NCBI GenBank assembly: GCA_963556195.1 | Contig: OY744517.1 | Span: forward strand, 85,561,714-85,625,713 | DNA from: Sepiola atlantica | Taxonomy: Eukaryota > Mollusca > Cephalopoda > Sepiida > Sepiolidae | Reading direction: 5' to 3' | Length of the DNA stretch: 64,000 nt | Shown: one piece after another, positions 31,832 through 41,896 of the stretch | Position numbering within the stretch: position 1 is the first letter of the stretch | Layout: every line of letters starts with the position of its first letter | Program-made: the position numbers and the translations under genes | Notes under the pieces: model-generated | What the model saw: the letters and a program-made list of their open reading frames with translations, nothing else | What the model was told of the DNA's origin: nothing | Database searches by the model: none

Positions 31832-33159
31832 GGTGTTTCAAAAGTCTTGGGAACATTACAAATGCGTATATCTCATGAACTATTCCAGGTAGAAAAATGA
31901 AACTGGTGCCATTTTAAAGCTTGCTTAATCAAGTTTTTGGTCATACTAATGATTTTCGTGTTATCTTTCCAGGTGCAGTAATGGCGTTCTCTAAACAAGA
32001 CAAGGCATTTTGCGTCCTCCAATTTGCAAAGACTGAATCGTGGACATGTGTTCAGCGTGCATTTCGCAGGAAATTTAAAAAAGAAGCCCCTGAAAGGAAA
32101 TCCATTGTCAGATGGCATGCTAAATTTGTGAAAGATGGGTGTTTGTGCCCAAGTAAGCGAACAGGTCGCCCTTCAACTTCAGAAGATGCAGTTGAGCAAG
32201 TTCGGACAGCCTTTCAGCGGAGCCCCCGTAAATCAGTGAGAAGAGCCAGCAGGGAACTTCAGCTTGCTCCAGCAACTGTCTGGCGTGTCTTAAGGAAACG
32301 ACTGCAAATGGTACCTTACAAGCTCAAGTTGGTCCAAAAGTTGAAGGACACTGATAAGCCACTTCGCCGTGACTTTTGCATTGCAATGCAAAAGAAGTTG
32401 GAAGATAACGGCTTTGATGACCGGCTTGTTTTTAGCGATGAGGCGACCTTCCATCTGAATGGCAAAGTTAACAAGCATAACACTCGCATATGGGGTACTG
32501 AGAATCCTCATGAACTTCTTGAGCACGAGCGAGATTCACCAAAAGTGAACGTGTTTTGTGCAATTTCCAAGAAAGGTGTCTATGGACCGTTCTTCTTTGA
32601 AGAGGCAACTATCACTGGTGAATCCTATCTCAACATGCTGGAAGACTGGTTAATGGCTCAGTTGGAACAAGCAGAATCTGATGACTTCATTTTTCAACAA
32701 GATGGTGCACCACCACACTGGAGTCTTAGAGTAAGGCAGTTTCTTAACACAAGGCTGCCTGGTAGATGGATTGGGAGATCTGGGCGAGGTGATGACGTTC
32801 TCATGCCCTGGCCTCCTAGGTCTCCAGATCTTACCCCGTGTGACTTTTTCCTTTGGGGCTTTGTCAAGCAACAAGTCTATGTGCCGCCCCTTCCAAGAGA
32901 TATTGACGAACTAAAGGCTCGAGTAACGGCAGTTGTGGGAACCATTGACGTCAAGATGCTGGAACGCGTTTGGCAGGAAATGGACTATCGACTAGATGTC
33001 TGCCGTGAGACGAATGGTGCTCATATTGAGCAACTTTGAAGATTCCCCACAAAACTTGAAACTTTAACCTTTCCAACGGTACCAATTTCATTTTTCAACT
33101 CCTAATAGTTTTTGAGTTATTAAAAATCGTTATGTTCCCAAGACTTTTGAAACACCCTG
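31829..33159 (+). mobile_element. complete Tc1/mariner-type transposon (DD41D), 1331 bp
   Basis: Terminal inverted repeats CAGGGTGTTTCAAAAGTCTT at 31829 and its inverse ending at 33159 agree over about 27 bp. The element is flanked by the TA duplication typical of the superfamily (31827-31828, 33160-33161). It carries one uninterrupted transposase gene. Intact ends plus an intact gene suggest recent insertion and possible autonomy. Confidence 0.95.
31981..33039 (+). CDS. Tc1/mariner-superfamily transposase, DD41D
   Basis: 352 residues from the ATG at 31981. An upstream in-frame ATG at 31921 would add 20 residues lacking family similarity. The protein binds the TIRs and cuts and pastes the element. 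Seen: paired N-terminal helix-turn-helix region (about 1-120) with a GRPS linker at 62-65; catalytic core with D153 (FSDEATFHLNGKV), D241 (QQDGAPPH) and D283 (PRSPDLTPCDFFLWG). Exactly 41 residues lie between the second and third aspartates, so it is a DD41D type (known groups are called rosa and visitor) rather than DD34D mariner or DD34E Tc1. No stop, no frameshift. Assignment to a named group needs a tree. Confidence 0.93.
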   Translation: MAFSKQDKAFCVLQFAKTESWTCVQRAFRRKFKKEAPERKSIVRWHAKFVKDGCLCPSKRTGRPSTSEDAVEQVRTAFQRSPRKSVRRASRELQLAPATVWRVLRKRLQMVPYKLKLVQKLKDTDKPLRRDFCIAMQKKLEDNGFDDRLVFSDEATFHLNGKVNKHNTRIWGTENPHELLEHERDSPKVNVFCAISKKGVYGPFFFEEATITGESYLNMLEDWLMAQLEQAESDDFIFQQDGAPPHWSLRVRQFLNTRLPGRWIGRSGRGDDVLMPWPPRSPDLTPCDFFLWGFVKQQVYVPPLPRDIDELKARVTAVVGTIDVKMLERVWQEMDYRLDVCRETNGAHIEQL

Positions 33160-33170
33160 TATATATATTT

Positions 33171-33371
33171 ATTTATTTATTTTGGTACAGAAAATTAGTA
33201 CAACATTCGTACCGTCGGTTTCAAGCACGGAAGGACTTAGCCATCCGGCTCTCTTCAGCTTCTCTTGTCATCTCAACAGAAGCTGAGAAGAGCTGGATGG
33301 CTAAGTCCTTCCGTGCTTGAAACCGCCGGTACGAATGTTGTACTAATTTTTCTGTACCAAAATAAATAAAT
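33171..33371. repeat. long hairpin (about 93-bp arms, 14-nt loop)
   Basis: 33171-33263 ('atttatttattttggtacag' ... 'tcttcagcttct') is followed after 14 nt by its near-perfect inverse at 33278-33371. A few mismatches (for example tcgg/ccgg). It sits immediately right of the DD41D element and has the same ATTTATTT-ended architecture as 52331-52477. Confidence 0.92.
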
Positions 33372-33954
33372 ATTACGCTCTTAATTTTTAATTCTTAACT
33401 TTAATTATTAATTAATCGAGCACTCTGCTGGGATTTTTGCTGCTATATATATAACCTGTAGCCTCAATCAGTAAAAATTACACTAGACAAAAATGTCATT
33501 CAAAATATGCTGTATGTTTGTAAACCACATCCGTGTGTATACAATTATACACATGTATGTGTACATGAATGTACATTTCGTATCTCTCGGAAGCAAATAT
33601 CTATGTTGAAATGAATCCAGATATATGTGTTTCTTTTGATAGGTTTCTTGCGTATTTATCACAGCTTTGCTCGCTGTGAGCTCCACAAATTCATTTACGC
33701 TCTGACAATGCACTTGATAATCTTCTTGCACACTTTTCAACCTGATTATTCGCTTACCACAAGACATGGAAGCTTCTAAACTCCATAATGTTGACAATTC
33801 TACAGATGCTTCAAACAGAAAAGAAAGTTAGCACAGCGAGTAAAAATGAAACTCGTTATGATAGCAGATGCCTTTAACTTTGTAGGGTCAATGTTTGATT
33901 CTCGTGTCTTGTATTTGTAGATGACAGGCACTAAGCGTTCATCGGTCTGTATGT
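33372..33954. other. no gene recognised
   Basis: AT-rich; a 104-codon minus frame (33483-33797) has no family features. Nothing else seen. Confidence 0.4.
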
Positions 33955-34225
33955 CACACTTCAACTTGAAATAGAATTTTCATCGTTAAATGCACAGATA
34001 GAATAGATGCATCTTATTTTCGATATATTAAAGAATCTTCATAATCTGTCCATCAGTCTGTCACGGTTAGAATTGAAACATCATCTTCTAAGGACCGTCC
34101 CATTTGAGTTTGAAATATCATTTTCTTTGTTCTGTCACACTTAAATTTGAAACCATATTCTAAGGTCCGTCACGTTTAAGTTTGAAATATCATTTTCTTT
34201 GTTCTGTCACACTTAAATTTGAAGT
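33955..34225. repeat. 37-bp satellite, degenerate outlier block
   Basis: Units such as 'cacacttaaatttgaaacca', 'tctaaggtccgtcacgttta' and 'agtttgaaatatcattttct' have the same period and words as the main array at 53310-54870. It abuts the 3' LTR of the copia-order element. Confidence 0.75.
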
Positions 34226-34234
34226 AATTATCCT

Positions 34235-34399
34235 TTCGCCACGTTCGTCTATATCATCAATACAACAACACAATCTCTTTCGTCTTAAAGATTGAAAAGC
34301 TCTGCTTTCTATCAGAACTCAACCTAAAAAGTGAACCCCGGATCAACGGAGATTACTCTTATCTCCACATGGTCCAAGAGAGGTAGCTCATAATTCACA
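34235..34399 (-). repeat. 3' LTR of the copia-order element
   Basis: On the minus strand it begins TGTGAATTATGAG and runs to GTGGCGAA at 34235. Matches the other LTR (37563-37732) throughout, but the last 8-9 bp before the expected CA are missing. Divergence indicates an old insertion. Confidence 0.8.
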
Positions 34400-34496
34400 T
34401 TGCAGCTACCTTCACGTAGTAGATTTTTTTCGTTTTTTTTCGTTTTTTTTAAGTTCAGCTGTATCAAGTTCTTCTAACAATTTAGTGTAGAAGTAC

Positions 34497-35776
34497 CTAT
34501 TTTATTAAGGAATATGCTAATTGTATTTCCCATCTATCCTTAATACTTCGATTCCCCCTTCTGACATCATCTCTCAGTCTTGTCATGTCCACTCTTAGTC
34601 TCCTGTCACTAAAAATGTTTGTAGTGCCCAAAGAACTAGTCAGTGATTTATTGTCTGTATAGCATTGTACTGTTGGAAATACAGCCATATTAAAAGTTTA
34701 TTGCACTAAAGAAAACACCAAAAATCCTGTATCCACTGCCTCACTTAATGCCAAAGTTTCATATGCTAATGGACTTTTTGTTATTCTGTCCAACTTTTTA
34801 GATTGCCAGCTAATAGGTGCCACTTTCTTGTTCTCTCCTTGAATGAAAACAATGATACCACCTTGAGATGATCAATCTTTCAGACTAGCATGTGTAGCAT
34901 CTAAATATGCTAAGTCTCATTTTTTTTCAGATTACCTAAATTAGGAAATTTTAGCACAATTTTCCTCATCTTTACAGCGTCTTGTATGCCTGTTGTAGTA
35001 TTTTCACGGTTGGATGTTTTCCTGTATTGCTCATAACACACGTTCATAGCTTAGATCTGGTTTTGTTTGTGAACCCTAACCCACATCATTTATCCACTTA
35101 AGCGTTTTAAGCCAGCTTTCTCTTCTGCAGTCAATTCATCTGTCATCCTCGTACAAATTTTAGCTATTCTAATTGGTGTTATGGTGGAAATATAAGATTC
35201 TTGTTTTATTTCCACCCTTCTGTAGTTTGCACAACTTCCAATCTCAGATACTTAAATGATCAATCTTCATGTATGCTGACCTTAAATATTCTCTTTAGTT
35301 TTCCTATAATCTGTTCTTGGAAAAACGCATCCCAACAGAAGGCCAAATCATCAACATGACAAACCAAAAATTCCTATAAATGATCGACTCTTATACCACT
35401 TAAATAAGGCATTGTCGTACGAACTAATTGTACCTCCCAGCTGTAAGAATACTTCTTTAACTCTTTTGTACCAAGATCTAGGTGAATCATTCAATCCATA
35501 GATGCATCTTTTAAGATGCCAATCCTAATTTTTTGGACAGATATCACAAGGTGAACTCGAAAATACCTCTCTTGTCAAAGGAAATGCTGCTCTTATATAA
35601 ATAGATTGCAACCTCCAGGACATCAAACTGCTGTAAAATAATAACAAGTGCAGACACTCTCTACTGCAGCTAGGATAATATTTCCTAAGATTGCTAGTGT
35701 ACTCTTCAAAGCCACTGCCCACTAATGTTCCTTTAGTTTTCTTTTCGCCAACTATATATTTTTCAGATACTATCAA
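34497..35776 (-). pseudogene. reverse transcriptase/RNase H region, broken
   Basis: Pieces in several frames: GSGFEEYTSNLRKYYPSCSR and LLFYSSLMSWRLQSI-IRAAF (RT palm start) at 35525-35776, and CYTDNKSLTSSLGTTNIFSD then RRLRVDMTRLRDDVRRG (RNase H TDNKSL box) at 34497-34688. The part between has no long frame. The YVDD-type catalytic box was not found. RT would copy the element RNA and RNase H would remove it; this copy cannot. Confidence 0.75.
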
Positions 35777-36080
35777 GCAAGAAGATAATGTAGCCTACTT
35801 TTCAAAGAGAACTACTTCAAATACCTCATTATTAATCAAGTTATTCAACTCTCTCTCTCCTTAGAATCCAAAACATCCTAAGACATTTCTTGATCTGCGG
35901 TTAGGAGTATAGCATTTTCTGGATAAGGTAGTGCCTTCCAATCGTCAATATGATCCCAATTAACATATATAAGTTCTTCATCTCCCTCCACATGTACATT
36001 CACCCATTCATTATACTTTCCCCTTTGTTTAGGCTGTATGCTTACTACTTTGGCTTCCACTCCACTTCATTCCTCATTTT

Positions 36081-36581
36081 TTACTCAATAAAAGAATTTT
36101 GTATTGGTTTTACTCCATTATTTAGATTACCATCAGACGTATTTTCCTTGTGGGAATCAGTTTCATCTGGTGAAGAATATTGATGACTATCATCCTCCTC
36201 ATCCGCATCAAGAGTATTTATAGGTGATTCTTTATCTCCAGTCTTATATTCTGATCTCTTTTCAGTCTGATATATATTACTACTATCCTTTACTTTCATT
36301 AATTGGCATGGATGAACACGATAATAAGCTTTTTCATGGCGTACCAATACAGTTTGTCCTTTTTTCCCAAGCACCACTGCAGGACCTTTCAAACCTTTAA
36401 AATTTTTCCAGCGATAATAAACTTTATCACCATTATCATGCACCACATCTGAATAAGAACGCACCTTATGTCTGAGTGCTCTCCTGATTCTATCACTTGT
36501 CTCAGTGGCAATATAGTTTTGTCTGGCACTGTGTAAAACTTCCATGTTCTGACGTATAATATCACTAGATGAACTCTCCAT
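36081..36581 (-). pseudogene. integrase C-terminal region and linker
   Basis: An open 166-codon frame. GDKVYYRWKNFKGLKGPAVV with LGKKGQTVLVRHEKAYYRVH forms the small DNA-binding fold downstream of the integrase core. An acidic, low-complexity linker follows (DADEEDDSHQYSS). The inserted fragment at 37796-38003 is a copy of residues about 68-136. Confidence 0.8.
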
Positions 36582-36591
36582 AGCTGGAGCT

Positions 36592-37441
36592 TCATCCGAA
36601 TACTAATTGGTTTGGACTAAAACCTCCATTATTCTGTAAAGTGTTCTTGGCACTTACTGCCCATGCAAGTGCAATTTTTGGTTCACATTTCACATCTGCA
36701 ATAGTTTTGTAAAATGTCTCTGCCAATATCTGATTATGCCGTTCCATAATCCCGTTGCTAAATGGAGATTCACCTGCTGTTGTTGCAGTTTCTATATTTA
36801 GTTTTTCATTCATCTCTCTATATTTTTCATTTGAAAATTCCCCTCCATTATCACTTGAAGCACTTTCTAGGTTCACTGAAATATGATATCCACATTTGGT
36901 AAATGTTTTGCACAATTTCATCTAGTTGCTTAGAAAACACTAAACATGCTGCAGAATATCTTGTGGCAGAATCAATCATATGAAAAATCCAAGTTTTATT
37001 GTGAATATGTTCCTTTAAGTCCATACACACAACTTGGTTGAATTTATCAGCCATGGGCATAGCTACCACTGGACGTAATGGTACACGTTTATATTTCATG
37101 CATATTTCATATGAATCGCAACATTTTTCAATTTTCTTAAGGAATTCAGCATCACAAAAATCCTTACTTCCTCTAACAAGTTTACACAACTTTTCTTTTG
37201 AGGCACGTGAAAATTGTTTGTGCAACTTCATTGCTTTTTTTCTTTTCTCTTCCAGTGTTAAGGTTTTAACAGAAGTGATGTGCAACACCACATACACTCT
37301 TAATTCACATCGCTTGTTAAATAATAAATTTATAACTTGAATACAGTAGTGGCCTGATGCTGTACAAATGAAATCTTCTGCATCACCCAGAATCCTTGCT
37401 GTATCATTCAGAAAATATAAAATAGTTCCATCCTTCTTCAT
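36592..37441 (-). pseudogene. integrase zinc-binding domain and catalytic core
   Basis: Frame 36851-37441 carries the zinc-binding part (LHKQFSRASKEKLCKLV ... CCDSYEICMKYKR, an H/C-C-C pattern) and the first catalytic aspartate in VVCMDLKEHIHNKTW. After a frameshift, frame 36592-36921 carries SSDNGGEFSNEKY (second D) and SNGIMERHNQ (catalytic E). Integrase joins the cDNA to the host chromosome. The three acidic residues survive but the frame is broken once. Confidence 0.85.
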
Positions 37442-37562
37442 GGAGGTTTTCCAAGGCTAGTGGTGATTTTAAAGCTTGATTTGTCATCTCGAGACGCAGT
37501 ATATGTAGCAATGTGTAGAACACAAAACAATATTAAACACTGGGTCTCGTTCTGCTACCAAT

Positions 37563-37732
37563 TGTCAAAGTTCGCCACGTTCGTCTATATCATGAATACA
37601 AAACAATCTCTTTCGTCTTAGAGATTGAAGAGCTCCACTTTCTATCAGAACTCAACCTAAATAGTCAACCCGGAATCAAGGGAAATTACTTTTATTTCCA
37701 CATGGTCCAAGAGAGATAACTCATAATTCACA
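37563..37732 (-). repeat. 5' LTR of the copia-order element
   Basis: Minus strand: TGTGAATTATGAG ... CTTTGACA, a TG...CA LTR followed by 2 nt and the tRNA-iMet primer site. Confidence 0.8.
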
Positions 37733-37795
37733 ATGAGGACGATTCATAACAAGTATTTGTTGACATTGGATTTGAAGGCAGTGCTATAGATGCAA

Positions 37796-38003
37796 GTGGT
37801 GCTTGGGAAAGAAGGACAAACTGTATTGGTACGCCATCGAGGAGCTTATTATCGTGTTCATCCATGCCAATTAATGAAAGTAAAGGATAGTAGTAATATG
37901 TATCAGACTGAAAAGAGATCAGAATATAAGACTGGAGATAAAGAATCACCTATAAATACTCTTGATGTGGATGAGGAGGATGATAGTCATCAATATTCTT
38001 ATT
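37796..38003 (+). mobile_element. inverted 208-bp integrase fragment with 20-bp flanking repeats
   Basis: Encodes VVLGKEGQTVLVRH-GAYYRVH and the same acidic linker, about 97% identical at nucleotide level to 36174-36377 but in the opposite orientation. AGGCAGTGCTATAGATGCAA occurs at 37776-37795 and 38004-38023, exactly flanking the piece. This looks like insertion of a cDNA or RNA-derived fragment with target duplication, 64 bp outside the parent-type element. Confidence 0.85.
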
Positions 38004-38023
38004 AGGCAGTGCTATAGATGCAA

Positions 38024-38588
38024 ATTGAATGGACGCATCTTTGAAATCATGCAGATTCTTTTTGTTAACACTGTGAGGATTATTTCACAAGAATATATAT
38101 TTTTTTAATTTCATGAATTTAATGATTGCAAAAACAAATAGTAAAATAAGTGAAATGAATCTTTTAGAAATTTTGAAAATAAGTTATTAATTATTAACAA
38201 TATTTAGTTATATGTTAAAAAAAAAGTTTACAAGCATCTATATATAAAATATGAAACTTGTTTGTATGTTTAAGTTGCACACTTTACTTGTCAACTGCAG
38301 AAGCAAAGTTATGCCTTGAAGAATCTCATTGAGATTGTTATAAATAATGAAAGATTAGTGATATTTAAAAGTGTACCTGTCGACTGGGGATTAACTGGTT
38401 GATACAGTAAATAAACAAAGACGCCAGTTTTCATAATGTGATATAAAAAAAACAAGTAAGTACAAACCTATTTGAAAAGGAGTTACTATTAGTTTGCTGC
38501 AACAGAAACACACATACTATTTTTGTCTGATTCACTATGCACGGTTCTATTATTAGAAACCCAGCTACAATTAAAAAAATCTCCAGAG

Positions 38589-38594
<6 letters not shown>
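38024..38594. other. no gene recognised
   Basis: AT-rich; no frames or repeat families identified. Confidence 0.4.
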
Positions 38595-38677
<83 letters not shown>

Positions 38678-38681
38678 CACC

Positions 38682-38733
<52 letters not shown>
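38595..38733. repeat. (TA)n microsatellite with two interruptions
   Basis: TA units broken by 'cat' and 'caccata' words. The apparent YIYIYI frames across it are artefacts. Confidence 0.95.
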
Positions 38734-38734
<1 letters not shown>

Positions 38735-38735
<1 letters not shown>

Positions 38736-39418
38736 ATAATATGAAATGAAATAATAAAATAAGGTGCCAATCAAATTTTATTAAAATTCAAAGTTCAAGC
38801 AAAGTGTCTTAACGTCCGTGTTTGTCGGCTCAATTAAATTTTAATTTTATTCAAATCGTATTTAACGGATTTTCCATTTAACCAGCAAATTTTGATTTGT
38901 ACTGCTCCGATCAAATCATTGGCACCCTAAATTTTAGACAGTATGATTTCTACACATAGTGAGTTTACTGAACTTTTTATTTGATTTGGTTTATTTATCG
39001 TTGTAATAATTAACACAAGCAGTGGATGCATTTTTCACTGAATCGATTGCGGACGCATCTCACGACTGGATAACTTTTTCATTTTTTTCAATTTTTTCAA
39101 TTTTACATTTTTGGACTGTCACTCATTACCTGGATCAATTTTCAGTCAACCTCCTGAATATCTTTCCTCGATATGTTTTTAAATTGTATGACTTGGATGG
39201 ATTGTATAGATTTAACAAAAAAGTATGTTTTTGGGTTGATATATTTGATGTGATATACTTTTATGTATTTTTGTATATATTTTTATATATTTTCAAAGTG
39301 TAATTTTATTACATGCAGTAATGTCACTGCGGTAATGGTCCTCTGATACTTTGCTTGAACTTTGAATTCTAATAAAATTTGATTGGCACCTTATTTTATT
39401 ATTTCATTTTATATTATG
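38735..39418. mobile_element. 684-bp element with about 74-bp TIRs
   Basis: Arm 38735-38808 ('gaaataataaaataaggtgc', 'caatcaaattttattaaaat') is repeated inverted at 39345-39418 with about 3 differences. A 93-codon frame inside (39022-39303) has no recognised family. The TIR sequence recurs as a short fold-back at 58400-58543. The right side is followed by the 'gctctatccagtatattgag' module. Confidence 0.85.
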
Positions 39419-39424
39419 ATATTA

Positions 39425-39515
39425 ATGCTCTATCCAGTATATTGAGCTTTGGTTTTTATCCGGATGTTTCACTAATTATAAGATATTAGTTGACTCTTAT
39501 ATCTTTTGTTGGATT

Positions 39516-39520
<5 letters not shown>
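39425..39520 (+). repeat. PLE-side flanking module
   Basis: 'gctctatccagtatattgag', 'tatccggatgtttcactaat' and 'gactcttatatcttttgttg'. The inverse occurs at 58308-58395, and a related 'gctctatctcgtatattgag' follows cassette 2 at 43000. Its 'tataagagacaact' word (complement) also starts cassette 1. Confidence 0.75.

Positions 39521-39594
<74 letters not shown>
39521..39594. repeat. (AT)n microsatellite
   Basis: Uninterrupted; directly precedes PLE2. Confidence 0.95.
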
Positions 39595-39597
<3 letters not shown>

Positions 39598-41725
39598 AGC
39601 TCCTGCAAGGTAGAGCTTTTTTTACCATCCGGATATGTTCAAATGTTCAGCAAAGAATTTCTTCCATTATCGGCCAAAAACATACCTACCCCAACTAAGG
39701 AGGCTTATATATACAAATTGATCCAGTCAATAAACAAGTTTCTGATAAATGTTAGATGGAGAGCTTACCATCATGATCTTCAAGCATCACCGGACCGGGT
39801 TGACATTGACAATACGAAACGGCAAAACACTAATGGAAGTGGCCTTCCTTTGAACTCATTTAAAGAGCATAAAAAAGTTGAGAGAATCGCCGCAGCTCAT
39901 TACGGCCTTAAAGCAACATCTTTCCCTAGGCAGAATTATGACTTGGTCGAATTTGAGAATGCCATTTTCAACCTGGTCAGAAGAATTAAATTCAAAAAGC
40001 GGACTAAGTATTGCAGCTCTATTGTCAAAAAAAATAAATGGATTTACCAGAAGAGTTAACAAGCATACGGATTTCATTGTTCCGGTAGACAAGACTAAGA
40101 ACTACTACAAGTTGGATTATACATCATATAGGAACTTAATATACCGTGAGTTACATAAATCCTATAAAATTGCACCATCCAATAAAATTATAGATATAAA
40201 TTTAGAGGCTAAATCACTACTTACATATATGAATTTAACCAACCATGCAGAAGTAGTAACGCCAGCCACACCTAGATTTTCCCTAAAAGACCATAAAACT
40301 AACTTTCAACAAAACCCATCAATACGGTTAATTTGCCCATCAAAATCTGACCTAGGCATAATCAGTAAAAAGATTCTTGACAGGGTCATTCCAGCCATCA
40401 GAAATAACATTTTCTTTTCGTTGTGGCAATCTTCAGATAACGTAATTGAATGGTTTATAAACCTTAAGGATAAACATAGATTAAGCTTTATAACTTTTGA
40501 CATAGACAACTATTACCAATCTATTACCCCAATTCTCTTAAATAAAGCTCTAAATTTAGCGAAAAATAATTCAGACCTTACTGATTTCGAAATTGAACTT
40601 ATCACTCTGGCCAGAAGATCTATTTTCCAATTCGAGGGCAAGTTATAGACTAGAAAGGACACCCCCAACGACTTCGATATTACTATGGGAGCCTCGGTTC
40701 TGCTCAAGTAACTGACCTATTGGGTGTATTCCTCTTAAATGAAATCAAACATAGGTTTAACAATATAAAAGGTGGCCTATACAGAGACGATGCCATATTT
40801 GTCTCTGATGAGAGACCTAGAAAGTATAGCAAAACAATTGAAGCCTTGCATGACTTTTTCAGAAATGTTGTCCTATCCATAACTGTTGATCCTGAGAGAA
40901 AAACTTCTAACTTTCTTGATATAACCCTTAACCTCAATGACGGATTATATAGCCCCTTCCATGAACCTAATCTAACTCTTTTTTATGTACACAAACAATC
41001 TAACCACCCGAAAGCTATAATAAATTCAATAGTCCCGTCGGTTTCCAATAGAGTATCTAGGCTTTTTGCTAATAAAAACATTTTTAACCAAAACGCACAA
41101 TTTTATAACAATGCCTTGCTTAACTCAGGATACTCTAAAAAATAACTTATAACCAAAACAAACATGATGATATAACTGTAAATATTATTACACACAATAT
41201 GACTACTAGCAATAGGAGCCGGGCCAAAAGAAATGTAAATAACCATAGACCTCAAAGGCACTCTATCATACCTGATGAGAATGACCAACATATAGATAGC
41301 CCCACACCGACGTCACGTAAACGCCTTAGAAGGAAAAACAATATTTGGTTACACCCACCTCTTAATAACAACGTTAAAACTAATATCCCTAAGGAATTCT
41401 TTAAAATATTAGAAAACTCCTTTAAATAGCCACATAAATATAGGTCCATACTTAATAAAAACTCAATCAAAGTTTCATACTCTACTATGCCTAACATAGC
41501 CCAAACAATAATCTCAGCAAATAGCAAAAAAATAAAATCTATCCAATCTAATGCTAGTTGCTCCAATCCCATAAATACATGCAACTGCAGGCGTACCAGT
41601 AATTGCCCATTGGGCAATAGATGCACATATTCTGATATTGTGTATGCTTGTACCGTAACTGAACTCAATAATTCTACAATGACCTTTCTTTCTATAGGAA
41701 ACATGCAAACATCACACATGTATTA
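39598..41725 (+). pseudogene. PLE2: Penelope-like element, RT nearly full, nuclease lost
   Basis: Four frames in order. 39598-40026 is the N-terminal PLE region (VERIAAAHYGLKATSFPRQN, LVRRIKFKKRTKY). 40030-40648 holds RT blocks (TPRFSLKDHKTNFQQNPSIR, FITFDIDNYYQSITPILLNK, LITLARRSIFQFEGK). 40690-41145 holds QVTDLLGVFLLNEI, GLYRDDAIFVS (YRDD at 40780-40791) and NFLDITLNL with SNHPK. 41199-41725 holds the basic linker and CNCR...CPLGNRC. It stops before the GIY-YIG box, cut off by AT-rich sequence. Distinct from PLE1 by sequence. Inactive. Confidence 0.88.
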
Positions 41726-41893
41726 AGTTTATATATATATATATAAATATATATATAATTATATATATATTATATTATATATGTATATATATGTTATATA
41801 TATTTATATACATACATATTATATATATATATATTATATATATATATATATTATATATATACATATATACTATATACTATATATATATATATT
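41720..41893. repeat. AT-rich microsatellite
   Basis: TATATA runs with scattered changes. Confidence 0.9.
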
Positions 41894-41896
41894 ATT

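Larger units (their letters stand above)
34235..37732 (-). mobile_element. decayed Ty1/copia-order LTR retrotransposon
   Basis: About 165-170-bp LTRs enclose an internal part of 3.16 kb in which integrase precedes reverse transcriptase and RNase H, the Ty1/copia order. A primer-binding site TGGTAGCAGA (minus strand, 37560-37551), 2 nt from the 5' LTR, matches the 3' end of initiator tRNA-Met. Gag and protease are missing: integrase-region codons begin within 120 nt of the primer-binding site. Many stops. Inactive, and internally deleted. Confidence 0.85.

Noticed and set aside
39300..39360. Hammerhead in the 684-bp element ('cctctgatac')
   Set aside because: The core is CTGATAC, GAAA is missing, and the stretch is explained as the start of the TIR.
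41252..41719. 155-codon minus-strand frame
   Set aside because: Antisense to the PLE2 linker with its CNCR/CPLGNRC motif on the plus strand.
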